From positions 26,016,722-26,080,721 of the forward strand of contig OX291550.1 in the NCBI GenBank assembly GCA_946406115.1: 64,000 bases of DNA. Reading direction: 5' to 3'. Shown piece by piece: positions 1 through 12,475 of this stretch (position 1 is the first letter of the stretch; the number at the start of each line of letters is the position of its first letter). This DNA comes from Apoda limacodes. Its lineage: Eukaryota; Arthropoda; Insecta; Lepidoptera; Limacodidae. The notes below the pieces were generated by a model. It saw nothing but the letters and a program-made list of their open reading frames with translations. It ran no database searches and was not told the DNA's origin. The position numbers and the translations under genes are program-made.

Positions 1-216
1 TCCAGATTTAGATTAATGAGTCTACCGAATGTTAGATTTCTAAAGGTACCTGGAAACCCTCTTACCCATAAGTATAAATATATTATCCCGTTTATAGGCA
101 TCTTTCATTCTGTAAAGATAACATTATGTTACCGAGAAGTTAAAAAAAACCATAAAATGTTGATTGAAAAACCGTGTCCAAGCACTCAAATAAAATAAAA
201 CCTTTTCTTTTAACAG

Positions 217-408
217 GATCAAAAATCAACGGCGACGGGAGGGGATTTAATGGCCGATCTTCACGCTAAGTTATCGATGCGTCGGCGAGGCATATCGGGA
301 GCTGAGAGATCAGGTGGATCCGTTCTCCACACCTTGGCTAGCGTGATACCAGAGCCTGGGGAGCAGTCCTCTCCGCAAAGGTCTTCTAGTGATGACGACT
401 GGGAATGA
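217..408 (+). CDS. WASHC1: WASH complex subunit 1, last coding exon (partial gene)
   Basis: This is the 3'-terminal exon of the WASH nucleation-promoting factor, which activates Arp2/3 to build branched actin on endosomes. A polypyrimidine tract and CAG acceptor end at 216. Translation from 217 gives 63 codons and a TGA at 406-408. The peptide has a WH2-like stretch (LMADLHAKLSMRRRGISG) that binds actin in this family. A Ser-rich linker follows, then an acidic end finishing DDDWE, the Arp2/3-binding acidic tail with its conserved Trp. Only the V/C/A end of the protein is in the window; upstream exons, including the WAHD1 domain, lie to the left. The gene is on the plus strand, like WDR13 about 24 kb downstream. 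The family call rests on the WH2 plus acidic Trp tail and the spacing between them. Another WASP-family protein is less likely because of the RRRGISG context. Confidence 0.8.
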   Translation, partial: DQKSTATGGDLMADLHAKLSMRRRGISGAERSGGSVLHTLASVIPEPGEQSSPQRSSSDDDWE

Positions 409-1480
409 GAGTAAAGGTTTCTTATAATGATTCACAGACATACCTACAGCTGTATCGCTCTTTTCAAAAACTTTTTATGTACTTGTAGAATATGTGAAAT
501 GATTGTCACAAAATTATATTTACTGTATAAATGTCTATTCCTAGACTTTGATAAATTATTCTAACAGAGTATGAACATATATTTCATTGTTTAAGAAAAA
601 TCTTTACTATTAAATATATTGTATATAGATCATAAAACAAACTGCAGCCGCTGCGCATGCATGTTTGATGAGGAAATTAATGTTCATTTTATCAGATAAA
701 CTTGAGAACAGTGTCTAAAGTTACTATGTAATAATGTTATAGTATCTAGTTATCTAAGTATGTACTGGTAAAGAACTCTCTTTACGTTACGTTATTTTTT
801 TATATTGAAGTCACTAAACGGTGTTGGTACCGTGCCTTAGGTACCGTGTCGTGCAGTGTCACCCTTATTTATCGAATAACACTAGTAAGTGCATAAACAA
901 AGTCTATTAACAATGTTTTATTTATTTTAATGAAAGCATTGTTATATATAAATGTTAAATGTTACTGTCCAAGGCCGTTGCTATTGAAATGGACCCATGT
1001 TTAACAAAATTTTAATACAAAGCCTACATTTATATTTTGTCTACGGTTTTTGAACATTAACTAGCAATGGCGACCATTGCTAATTTTTTTATTTCTACTT
1101 CGTAAAATACTAATTAAAAAAAATGCTCATTTAAAAAGTTTTAAGTACAGATATGCAATTTTTAGTACGTTTTGTGTAGAAGCAATTATGCCCTGGTTGG
1201 CTATAATCTTTATTTATGCTATAAGTGACCAGTTTTAGCGTAAATGCAAATTTTGAGTATTTATGCAGATACTCAAAATATTAATAATATCTGGCATACA
1301 GAATGTTCTAAAAATAACTTACCTGCACTTTATGGGTTAGGCCGTAGATTTTGCCACAAATTGCGCACAGGTGACGCAAAATATTCTACGAGTCGGTTGC
1401 GTAGAGTGACGCAAAACGGTAACGCAAAATAGTTAAGGAGCGTATGCATTGTATGATTTCACATAAATTTTTTTTGTTTC
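409..1480. other. AT-rich 3' flank of WASHC1
   Basis: No supported coding sequence. The first few hundred bases are probably 3' UTR. The rest is AT-rich intergenic DNA with only short chance reading frames. Confidence 0.4.
609..614 (+). terminator. Possible poly(A) signal of WASHC1
   Basis: ATTAAA lies about 200 bases after the WASHC1 stop codon in AT-rich sequence. It is a common variant poly(A) signal. No cleavage site can be proved from sequence alone, and the 3' UTR may be longer. Confidence 0.3.
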
Positions 1481-1876
1481 ATAAATCCATAATAGTAGAT
1501 TGTTAACCAAGGGATAAATAGAAACCGTTGCAATCTAAGATAATATTTTGGCACTCTAGACACGTGAGATCGCCAATAGTTCATGTGTTGTTTTATCCGA
1601 ATTATTCAATTAAGGAATAATCCGGGCACTCTTCTTTTCATTTCGAAATGAGGTAAGAAGAAACGACACCACATCATTTTTTTTTAATAAATCCATAATA
1701 GTAGATTGTTAACCGAGGGATAAATAAAAACCGTTGCAATCTAAGATAATATTTTGGCACTCTAGACACGTGAGATCGTCAATAGTTCATGTGTTGTTTT
1801 ATCCGAATTATTCAATTAAGGTATTATCCGGGCACTCTACTTTTCATTTCGAAATGAGGTAAGAAGAAACGACACA
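1481..1876. repeat. Direct repeat, two ~190-bp copies in tandem
   Basis: Copy 1 (1481-1670) and copy 2 (1687-1876) lie 206 bases apart and differ at only a few positions. Both begin ATAAATCCATAATAGTAGAT and end in GAAACGACAC. A T-rich spacer separates them. No ORF, TIR or tail is seen. They may be a recent local duplication or part of an unrecognised dispersed repeat. Confidence 0.85.
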
Positions 1877-4800
1877 ATCGAGTGTTGTCTATTGGTCTAA
1901 TAACAACCCTAGTGTAGTATAGTGTAGAATACAGACATAGAAAAATTACGCCCAGAAACCGCAAACCAGTGTGTATATGCCTGTGTGTACCTTTTTCGGT
2001 AGCGCAATAAAATGTGGCGAAAATTCTACGCCGCAACCGTGACGCAAAGAAAATCTATTACAACTCGAAAAGTAAGCCCTTTTTATAAGTTAATTTAAGC
2101 TTGAAATATTAAACACAACCTACTTAATAGTGCACAATAGCAATAACACATAATAATTTAAAACTTTCCTTGAAATCTCAAAAAACCCACTCCGCGGAAA
2201 ATGTGACACCTTCCACCCCGAACAAAGTTGACATCGAACTGACAAAAATATGCCGCTGTTGCCTGATTGGCCATAGAGATAGGTACTTTGGTGTTGCCAC
2301 TACTCAGAATAAAAATACTGCCATAACATTAAATGCCACAAATGGAACATAATAGTTGCGCAATAAAAGTAGCGCAAAGAAATGACTTTGTTAATTTTTT
2401 ATTTCATGTACGATAGTTAATGTACTTTCTTAGGAAACACGACACGATATTTAAGAAAGGGCTAGGTAACTATTATTTCAAAACGTATTATATTTTATAA
2501 TATTTTTAATTTTACGCATGCTCGAAGTGAACCCCTACCAAAGCGGATTAGCTATTTACATGAAAATTTCACAATTTTTTTTTGAAAAGTATCGGTTTAA
2601 TCTCCATGTTAATGAATTTATATAAAAATCTTCAGTTGCCGTGGATCACCATTTATTCGGAAAAACAATGCTGTGGTTGAGAAATATCTATTAATTATAA
2701 TTGTTAAGAAAAAAGTAGCGGAGACTTAGGTTATACTTTATGTGGTAAAAAATTAGTGTCGGACAACCGTCCGGAATCGTGACAACTTGTGCCTTTCACT
2801 TTTTATGTCTGTCTCTCTCGCTCTTAGGCGGGCTAACCATGCCGCGTGCCTCTCACTCGCTCTCATTGTGAGCGCATAACGTGAGCGGAGCGTAACGCAG
2901 TTTCTTGAAGTGTCACCCGGCAAACCAATTTATAAGACGTTGTCACGTCAAAACTACGGCCTGACCCTTATACCTTTCTCACTTCTTCGAAATTTGTTTT
3001 GTACCAAGCAGAAGTCAAAAAATTATAATGGTGTCGCTGGTATCGTATCTTGAGCCTAAAGTGGTTTAAAACCGCTATTTACAAGTTATCTGAAAGGTCA
3101 AGACGTTATCAGAGAGGTGAATAACGTAACGTAATATGAGCGGTTATCATTCATACAGTCATAAAGTGCTTAGTTCATAAACAGACAAAGAAGTGTTTAC
3201 ATTTATAGTATTGTTTTAAAGCTTTTTGTTCTAAATAGGGCTTGATTAATACTTTCAACTTAAATATTTAACAAATTCAGTTTACCTACAAGTTTCTTAG
3301 ATATCCGCAATTATTTTCATTCTACGGAACCATTCAGTTAAGGTTCGACACCCACCTGGCAGGTCTTTTGTAGTTTACTCAAACAAGGATATTGTTTTTA
3401 ATTGTAAAGACTTCACTAATTGAACTAACGAATCCCTTTGAACGGAAAACGTAAACAACTTAAGATAGTAGTTTAGTTTAACATGATAATTTTATCATAG
3501 CTATTCCGTATCTGATTTTAGTACCCACTATGCATAAATGAATAGGAGAAAATAAACTACCTACTACTCGGCTTTAGATACCAGTTTTTAAAATCAAAAT
3601 ATTCGTTTCAAAAGATAACAGTGCGATCATATCATACGAGCTTTCAAGAACTCATGTGATCCTCGTATATTGATTGTTTCTTGAGCAATCGTTGTTTGTA
3701 GTCAATTAAAATCCTTTTTTCTGTCGTTTTTTAATACACTTGGTGTCTTCTTGGAAACCAGACATAAGTTTGTTTCAGTAATTACATAGCACAGCTTGAG
3801 GTCGAAATAAGGTAAACCGCGATAGTTAAAAATGAATTATGGGCAAAAAAAACTATTAATTTTAAAATTATAGGTTAAAATGTTAGGTAATTTATTAATA
3901 ATAAACTACTTCCTGTGTGAAAAATTCTAGGTAATAGTAATATTTATAATACTTTGAGCAGGCTTTCACCTTTGCATCGCCCGACTAATAAATTTACATA
4001 TGTTGACAATACTCTTTACAAATCATCTTTCTTCATATTGCTTATTCAACCTAGATAAAAAAAACATAATAATGAAATGTAAAGTTAGTTTCGTTTGTAG
4101 GCAGAATTGCCAAATTTATTATTTTTTTCTGCATAAAATTTATTTAAACAAAACTCGTTCAGAACGCCTACTTTGAACTTTAAAAGTGCGCCCACGTTTG
4201 TGAATATTATCAGTAAGGCTTATTTATAAAACAATATACAAAAAGGATCATATTGATACCTAGACAAAAAATGCGGCAAGCGACCAAATAAATGTATAAA
4301 TATTTATTTGGAACTTCGTATTACGTAAGACCAATTCGTTATTTGTTGTTTATTACAACCAAATCGGAAGGCAGCATCTTGTTCCGGGAGGTTATTATGA
4401 TAATAACATTTCTCACTAGTCGCTATCTCGCTTTCGTTTCTGGGAAGGTGGGACGCATTATACTGTTCCCCGCAAACAATCAACTGCTCGCTCGATTAGC
4501 ATTTCGAGAAATGTACAAAAAAAGAGTAGCGTCCCAAGTCAGAGTGGTTTTGATAATTTCTCGTAATACTCACTTATTCTTAACATTACGAGAATTCGTC
4601 GACGATCGTTTCTAATTTCATCAGAATAGTGATGTAACTTGCCTCCTTTAGATTCAATTCCACTTAGATTAACGTTTAACACTTTGCTACTTTTAATGGT
4701 TTGTAATTTTACGAGACCTGGTTCTTTTTATTTTTTATTTACTAACAAGAGGCACTAGCGATGTTAGTCTGACTGCACGTCAGAGATAACATAACTAACC

Positions 4801-4920
4801 GTCGCGTCAAAATCTACTGTAACTTCAGTCTTTATTAGAGGCGCCTGCTAGAATCTTAAACGACCTTGAGACTGATTGGTGCACTTACCATAAGTTTGCG
4901 CGGTCAATACTCATAAGCGT
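1877..4920. other. Intergenic, nothing recognised
   Basis: AT-rich sequence without a supported gene. A more G+C-rich patch near 2750-2960 contains runs of short CTCTC and GAGCG motifs but has no reading frame or symmetry that I can interpret. Confidence 0.4.
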
Positions 4921-4929
4921 GGGTAGTAA

Positions 4930-5030
4930 AAAGTTTGGAACGTGGAACGGATGGACGGACGGACGAACAGCGGACTCTTAGTAAGAGGGGCCCGTTTTTT
5001 ACCCTTTGGGTACGGAACCCTAAAAACTGG
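4930..5030 (+). repeat. Fragment of common lepidopteran dispersed repeat (TACGGAACCCTAAAA type)
   Basis: A GGACGGACGGACGAACAGCG tract is followed by a CCCGTTTTTTACCCTTTGGG stretch and TACGGAACCCTAAAA. This order is typical of a short dispersed repeat very abundant in moth and butterfly genomes. A longer, diverged copy is at 17572-17936. Its class is not clear to me. The assignment comes from remembered family features, not a database search. Confidence 0.55.
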
Positions 5031-6212
5031 CAATATCCTTCAGTAATTTTTTTAAAGTTTAGGTTAGGTACGCCTATATAGGCAGCTGGACATATAATAT
5101 AATGCCTGTATCGGCGGCCAATCGTATTATCCGGAAGATCGCGCTGTCGGCATATCGTGATATGGCGCCATTTTGTGATTTTTTATGTAACATTAATTGG
5201 CTCATTCTGAACCATATCGTTCGACGATTTGGCTACCCCATTGTTATTGGCGCGCGGTCTACACACTTAAATTAAAAACAAAAAACGCTGACAAAGTTAG
5301 GTTGTGAGGAGCGTAGCGATGAGCTGTAATGTTGTGTTTATGAATAGAATGAATGCCACAATCGAAACGCGTCAACAATGCACTGTAGGCGCCTCTTAAG
5401 TTTACATAAGAAGTATTCGTCGATGTGCCTATATAGCCCATACCTAGACATATTTCAAACTAGCTAAGCGTTTTTTCAGCCAAATCAACAAACGTGATCC
5501 TTTGATCGATTTGCCTTTATTTAGCCATTTCATAAATTGGATAAGTATTACTTACGCCGCCGAATGCATCGTTAGAAGATACCTGATTAGATCAATTTAT
5601 TCGACATATTTGCAAAACACCATTAATATTTAAAAGTTTTAAAATAAAACGAGTTAGTTATTGATAGATTTGTTAGGAAAAACTGAGAACATTAATAAAA
5701 AAAAAATACCTAGGTGAATGTGTGCCTAGGAAAGGTGCTAGATTGTAGACATGAAAATAATGTTTAGTATGTTACGATACGTTATAAAATATAGATTTAT
5801 CAATTGTTAATGTTTGCTGAAAAAAAGTAAAATCAACCACTGTATTTGTTACTTAAATAGGAGACATATTAAATACCTTTAAACGAGCAATTCTTGTATA
5901 TATGTTTATATTGTATATTTATAATCTGAATCTCGGAAACGGCTCCAACAGTTTTCATGAAATTTAGTACGCAGGGGGTTTCGGGGGCGATAAATCGATC
6001 TAGCTAGTTTTTATTTTTTAGAAAACGTCGTTTTTTCCGGGTTTTCAGGCAATGGAGCTACTTGACAATAGATGGCGTTGTAAAAAAAAACCAGCGAAGC
6101 TCGGTCCACCAGGTACTGTAAATAGGCAATATTAAAGTTCGACCACAGTACATACAAGTAATAGCACTACACGCAGTATAGGAACTCTGCCGATCTCTAG
6201 AGTTGGCCCCGT
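5031..6212. other. Intergenic with a short dispersed-repeat fragment near 5920-6010
   Basis: No gene supported. At about 5925-6005 the phrase GAATCTCGGAAACGGCTCCA followed by GGGGGCGATAAATCGATCTA matches a dispersed repeat that I recognise from lepidopteran genomes. The rest is unremarkable AT-rich DNA. Confidence 0.4.
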
Positions 6213-6352
6213 GCCCCTCTGTGACCAACCCGTGACCGTTACAAACACGCCCCTCTGTGACGGATCCGTGATCGTCACACACACATCCACCCCAACACAC
6301 GCCGCTCTGTGACGGATTCGTGACCGTCACACACACATCCACATACAAACAC
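6213..6352. repeat. Three imperfect tandem copies rich in TGACG/CGTCA words
   Basis: Units start at 6213 (36 bp), 6249 (52 bp) and 6301 (52 bp). Each begins GCC(C/G)CTCTGTGAC and contains CCGTGA(C/T)CGT(C/T)AC, giving inner palindromes such as GTGACGGATCCGTGATCGTC. The units end in CACACACATCCAC-like sequence. The long minus-strand frame across this region is a by-product of the repeat. Confidence 0.8.
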
Positions 6353-6719
6353 ACCCACACATTTTTGAGTGTATCATTTTGTTTTTTAGTATTGTAGCTT
6401 ATGTGGACCTGTATGTAAGTTATTTGATATACTTTGGAACCCTTAGCATTTAGATCAACTTCGTGGAAGCTCATACCCGGCCGGGACTTTGTAGACCAAA
6501 GTAATAAAACTTTTTAACCTGCGATATAATTACTACATAAACGTTATAAATAGTTACCTACGTACTTAATCGACGTTTATAAGAAATAGCTATTATTTCA
6601 CATCTGGCCTCACTAATGTGGGATAGATTTATTTACAATAAACCGGTGCTAACGTGATAACTAGTCGTTATTGTGGTTGTATACGTTATAGGAAACATCC
6701 AATATAATCTATACTAATT

Positions 6720-6800
6720 ATAGGTATGAAATTGTTTGTATGAACGCACTTAGGAACTACGAGGTCTGATTTGAAGAATTCGATTTACGGTATTATATAT
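6720..6800 (+). repeat. Diverged fragment of a lepidopteran dispersed repeat
   Basis: GGAACTACGAGGTCTGATTT followed by GAAGAATTC resembles a widespread repeat with the phrase GGAACTACTGGACCGATTTG. It is short and diverged, so the call is tentative. Confidence 0.35.
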
Positions 6801-6813
6801 ACACGTTATACCA

Positions 6814-7048
6814 CAGCCTAAACATTCTTTTTATTTTTACAGTCGGCGATGGCCTTTGGTGTTGGAGAAAAATCCGTCACCGTCTAGATTAGAGTCATGG
6901 CGCCGCGAATGACGGGCTGGTCAGCTCTAAACTAGTTATATGTCAAGATATAGGCTAGTCTCGTGCGTTAAGACCTCTTTCGCGCCGCGCACTGTACCTC
7001 ATCATTTCTCTGTCTAGACGCCGACTAATGAAATTAATGTTTAGGCTG
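6814..7048. mobile_element. MITE with TIR CAGCCTAAACATT (copy 1, 235 bp)
   Basis: The left end CAGCCTAAACATT (6814-6826) is matched in inverse by AATGTTTAGGCTG (7036-7048). Next to the right TIR is a GCCGACTAATGAAATT segment, which in inverse resembles the sequence inside the other copy. There is no coding capacity. A second copy with the same ends lies at 8398-9243. No clear target duplication was found, so the superfamily is open. Confidence 0.8.
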
Positions 7049-8397
7049 AGATTATGGGCTTTATAACTTGACGCCATGACCCTAAGGAACGAAACGAGGA
7101 CCAGTAACTAACTAAAAGAAAATAATAAAAACTAATATACCTTATTTTAATTTACAACTGCCTTGTTCGCGGATTTTTTAATTAAGACAGCACAGATATG
7201 TAGGTATGGGGATTTCCAGCAACTGGGCGTGTAATATGTATGTAAGTAAATTATAAATCTAAGCAAAATGTGTTAAGTTTTGACATATCGCAAGTAAATA
7301 TAACATTTTGGTTTACACATCTGAAATCAATATAAAACGGATTTTCCAAAGTTTGATGTGCTTTTAACACTTTCGTAAGTTAAGTGGCCAAATTTCCAAT
7401 TAACATATGCAGTTGTAAAAGATTCATAGAGTTAACGAAGTAAACATAACTAAATAACTGGTGCATACATCTTCAATTAAAATCTAAACTTACCTTAAAT
7501 ACCTACATAATAATAAATAATAATATATATTATTTACTTCCTTACTATACGCTACCTTTTCAAGGCATTCAAACGTTATTTTTAAATAAATGATAAACAA
7601 GCAAGAAATTGTAATATAAACTAATTTAAATTCACAGATTTATGTACATATGTGATTGACTAAGAGAACTGCAGCCCAAACATTGCGGAATTTACGAAAT
7701 CATCGTACGCCAGTTATTAGAAATACGGTGACAATTTTATATAGAAATAGTAATTATAACAATATAATGAGATAACTCAACATCCTTTTACATATATGAA
7801 TAATGAATGAGAATGACATTATTTCCGCCCGCGGTCCACTACTGGTGTAAATTAAAATAAATAGACATCAAAGAGACAAACCATGTGTTTATTATGTGTC
7901 CGATGTTAAAGTCAAAACAGATTCCGTAATTGGGTACGTGACATGCCTTTGAGATGGTAACATTGGGCGTCGGCAGGTTCCTTTAACACTGTTTTCGCTT
8001 CATTTGTATGCGACGCGCCAGGCTACAGTTAGGTTCTGACAAATTGTTAGATATGGATTAAAGCCAGGTTTATAATACGGACCGAACAATGGCACACTAC
8101 TCACGTTGCCGAGCTATTCGACGAGCTAACGGTCATTTTAAACTTAGATAAATCTTAAGAGAAAACGGAAAACTCGTTTCACGAATCTCGTATAGTAGGT
8201 AGCAAGGTAAGTCCAGTTTTCCCGTAAAGCGTCTTCGATAGAAGATTTTAATGGCGTTAGAATAGATACGACGTAAGCGATACTATGTGGGCCAACAAAT
8301 AAAAGAACATTGAATTGGAAATAAAGGTCATGGTATAGTGTTTCCAAGTATTGGCATTGCGTCGCGTTGTGTTTAGCCAAACATCGTGCTAATGCCA
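7049..8397. other. Intergenic, nothing recognised
   Basis: AT-rich DNA between the two MITE copies. No gene, RNA or repeat structure is supported. Confidence 0.4.
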
Positions 8398-9243
8398 CAG
8401 CCTAAACATTCAGTTAAATTATTCAGTCGGTCATCGCATTTGATAAATTCGACATCATCGATCTTGTGATGGCGCCGCGATATAATGTATGACTGGCCAG
8501 ACACACCCGACTAACCATAATATGTGACGAAATAGGCTAGTCGGGTGCGCTTGTCCTCCGTCCAGGGTTGCCAGTTGATAATTTGAAAAAGGAGGGCTTA
8601 TGTGTCTAAAAAGGAGGATTTTCCAAATAAGTAATTTTTTTTTATAATTTATTTTATTTTAATCATATTTAGCTGAACTGCCAATTTTCGTATGGGGTTC
8701 TTGGTTTTTTAACAAATAGGAATGAAAATCTTTACATCGTATGTTTTTAAAGTTACATTGTGTGTGAATTAAAGATTTTTTCTAACATACACGCAGATTC
8801 TGTTTCTTTTTTTGGCCCATTGCGCATTAATAAGTGAAAAACTCTTCTAACATTGCGTTATGTGCAGCTTATACAAAAGTGAAATTCACAGAACTTGAGC
8901 AGTTCCGAGTAACGTTCTGTGTTTTTCACAGTTTTAAAGTTAATCGTCCACTGCTCATGCATTCATATCATAATAATTTTATCATCAGGATCGCCATCTA
9001 ATTTCGATTTAAGAAATGATGATATTGGCGCGCGGCATTATCAGCATGCAATAAAGACGTTTTTGCTAATGTACGGAGGTCATATAGTAGGTAAGGGAGA
9101 ACGGGAGGACATGTCATGAAAAAAGGAGGACATGGCCTCGTTTTGGATACCATCTGGCAACCCTACCCAGTCTAACCGCGCACCTCACCTCACGACTCTA
9201 GACGTCTTTAATGGCCGACTGAATGAAATTATTGTTTAGGCTG
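8398..9243. mobile_element. MITE with TIR CAGCCTAAACATT (copy 2), interrupted
   Basis: It starts CAGCCTAAACATT (8398-8410) and ends ATTGTTTAGGCTG (9231-9243). It shares internal phrases with copy 1: GATGGCGCCGCGA, then an ATAGGCTAGTC-type word, then CCGCGCAC. The element is split by a second inverted-repeat element at about 8563-9165, so the two halves together are about 240 bp, the length of copy 1. Confidence 0.75.
8563..9165. mobile_element. Nested MITE-like element with TIR AGGGTTGCCAG
   Basis: The left end CAGGGTTGCCAG is matched by CTGGCAACCCTA at the right. A GGAGG-type motif recurs inside each end. The ends look hAT-like, but I could not find a clean 8-bp target duplication. The internal frame at 8919-9119 has no recognisable domain. 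Confidence 0.65.
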
Positions 9244-12200
9244 CGCTACTACGATGACGGGTAAAATAAATATATTAGTAGGTACTATGTGAAACCCCGT
9301 TTTGGAGTGTCTTAGATAAAGCTATTGCGAGTTTTTGATATAACATCGTAATGAATACTTTGCACCCTATTTAGATCTTATTAGAACACGACTTAGTTAT
9401 CTGCTCCGCGGTACCTATTTGCGGTAACTTTTAATCTCTGTCGACTAGGTACTCCCTAATTATCGCTAATAAAGTTGATATGATGGTAGGAGACTACCGT
9501 TTGAGGACGAGTATTCTACTGTTAATTTTCATACTCCCAGAAGTGAATATTAACCGTATCCATGATAGTGTATATAAGTCAACTTGATGACCAGAAGTGG
9601 GCGCTCCGAAACCACTTTAACCTCCTCTTTGTGTTTTGGAACTCAAGTGTCATGTTTTATCCACGCACCTTTTTTTCCAGAAAAATCATGTTAGAAAATA
9701 ATCGTTTAATGAAATATTTCGTAATCATTTTTGATCTCGTTACGTAATGGTCTTAGTTGAATTTGTAAAAATGTCTATTTAACATGTAACAAGTCCACGT
9801 GTAGTCAATATTACATTATAAAACTAACATGCAAATGATGTTTGCAATATGTATTGTTATAAGTTTATACCATAGCCGGAGCTTGCCCCCCAGTTTATAA
9901 ATCACACAGACTCTGCCGGAAGCGATATTTTTTTAATAGAAATAGAAAACATAATTCATTTAAATGCAATCAATGTCTAGTAATGCTGCTGAAGTCTGTT
10001 GTTAAAGATTTATTTCATTTGTATACTTATTTACAAAATTAATTAGTTATCTCCTGACCACTTTGCTGTTAATTTCCGCTGACACCTTTTTTTGTAAAGT
10101 GCTAGCCTCAATTTTTTGACTGTACAAAGTGGCATATCTATATGTAGGTATAATTCTTCCAAATGCTGAATTTGGAAAAAAGACGCACGCACACTTTAAT
10201 AATGTGATATAAGTGAGTAAATAGGTTATTACATCCGAGGCATGCGAAGTTATTATAGAGCCGAGTGTGTATAATAGAGCATTGGTCAATATGCGTTTCA
10301 TATGACATATTTCAAATTCTCGTAATTTTTTTTTTGTGTCGCGAGTAAAAATGCATTGGCCAACGAAGCCGCCAATAGTCTATATATGGCTAAAATAAAA
10401 GAAATTAACATTATCGCACAAGTGTGATAATTTACAATGCACAAGTGTTTCTCAAGCTGCATTATGCACCTTTCGCATTAAGCGCTTCAATAGGAGTTAG
10501 ATACTTTATGAGAAAGTGTGTTGAAAATATTCATGAAATTATTATTTTAATCTAAACTTCCAAAAAATTCTTACACACAAAGAATTACTTAGAATATAAT
10601 TAATTATAAAAAAAACTACTTACTCGCAATTTAAACATAACATTAGTATATTACCTATTTATGTTTCAATTGACAGTTTTGGAATGTTTAATATTAAAAT
10701 AATTAATGTAATTATTGGATTACTCAGTAATCGAAATTTTTTCTTAAAAATATCTCGATGAAAGAATTCAACGAAACTAGCTTTACTTCCGACACGTTTC
10801 GTGTCGTGGCCAACAGCCACAGATTAGATATAAGTATGAAGCAGCAGCTGTCCAATGTGTGGGTGCTTTATGCAATGCCATTGTTTTAGATGATATTATT
10901 AAAGTTAAGTTTTAAATTAATTATAATATGTCTATTAATCTTAAAGATAGCTTTTTTATATGAAAAATTGGATGGTTAAAAATACAAATATATATTTGTA
11001 GGTACTTATTGTTTAATGAATTCGTTTATGAAATTGTAAATATAATTATGTATTATGGTTATTTTTAATTGTATAAACTCGGTTAATTTACGCCTATGCA
11101 ATTTTATTTTAGCTATACTTGCCTACGTTATATTAAGTTTTTGACTGATTGATTTTAAATGATCTTTTATTATTATTAGTAATGTTTTTTTACATCCTAT
11201 GCATTTCCTTTTAAGTCAATGCGAATATTATTAAAAATATTTAATAGGTTCGACAAAATAATAGTCATCATTGTAAAGATGGATTAGTACTCTCCTAAAA
11301 AAACACTTTTTATTTTTAGTTTCAATACTTTTAATGCAAGTCGAGGAGTTTTTTTGATTACGGGCTATGGAAACTGAAAAAGAAATGTCGTAAATAGCAT
11401 TCCATACAAAAACATACAAAGTCGCTCGGTACTTGAATATTATCATTTTACAATTTAATTTATACTTGACTAATTATTTATATTATACTTTAGCGCCTAT
11501 GTTCAATAGCGCGGTGTATGATAATTACGCGTTTTGAGTAGTGAAATCTACTATTATCTATTTACTTATTTGTAGCATTATCAAAGGTAATTTACTTATT
11601 TGTAGCATTATCATTAATAAATGAATTGTGTATGGAATGATCATCAAGTTCTATGTTTCATCATACTGTCACATGTCACAATTCATTACCCGTATCTCTT
11701 TTTTTTTTTACTTGAATCTACATATTGTGCAGTATGAAAACTCTATAGATACAGATTAAAAATGAATTAGCGATATTGCTTTGGCCAACTTTTACAATTG
11801 TATTAGTAATTAAGAATTAAATAATTTTATTTCCTGTTACGTACAATAAATTCATGAAACCGCATATTTAATATTACGTTAGTTTCTGTACCTATTTCAC
11901 GATTGAGATTAATAATTTGCGGTCATTAAACAGATATTTCCACTGCGAAGAATGTTACTTTTGTTTTGCAGTAGGTATATTAAAATGAGTAAACATTTGT
12001 TTACATTTTCCAGCTTGCGGTGCAGAACCTTAAATAATTTGTAATAAAGCTAAGTTGGCTATTCACTAAAAATTATATTGAGCTATTAAAGTCTTAAACA
12101 AGTATCTCTGTTTTTTCGTGAATAGCCCCCTACTATAGAGCGTATTTCACACTTTGTATGCAGCTTCTTAAATATATATCGCCCTTACAGGACACTAATC

Positions 12201-12394
12201 CATCTTAAGACATTGTAAATAAATATCGCCTAAGTAAGTCAGTTTACTGTTTGATAAATATACATCTTATATACAAACGTTTGTAGTATGGATGAATTTT
12301 AAACGTTACGATGTATGGCACGTCATATTAAAAACAAGAAATCATTTTTTGTTGTTTTATTTTGTTACGAATACTTTATTGTCGCTCGAGCTTT
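9244..12394. other. Intergenic, nothing recognised
   Basis: AT-rich sequence with no supported gene. A 20-bp direct repeat (TTTACTTATTTGTAGCATTA, near 11560 and 11590) is the only local structure noticed. Confidence 0.4.
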
Positions 12395-12475
12395 TAAGGG
12401 CTCCATAGCTAATCGACGAAAATGGAACCTTATGGTTTCGTCATATCCGTCCGTCCGTGGGCCTTGTCACAACCT
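12395..12475 (+). repeat. Dispersed-repeat fragment (AAGGGCTCCATAG...GTCCGTCCGTGGGC)
   Basis: The order GGGCTCCATAG, GGAACCTTATGGTTTCGTCA, TCCGTCCGTCCGTGG is characteristic of a repeat common in moths. It is short and has no coding content. Confidence 0.45.

Noticed and set aside
6058..6474. 138-codon minus-strand protein
   Set aside because: It is created by the 6213-6352 tandem repeat, with no domain or splice context.
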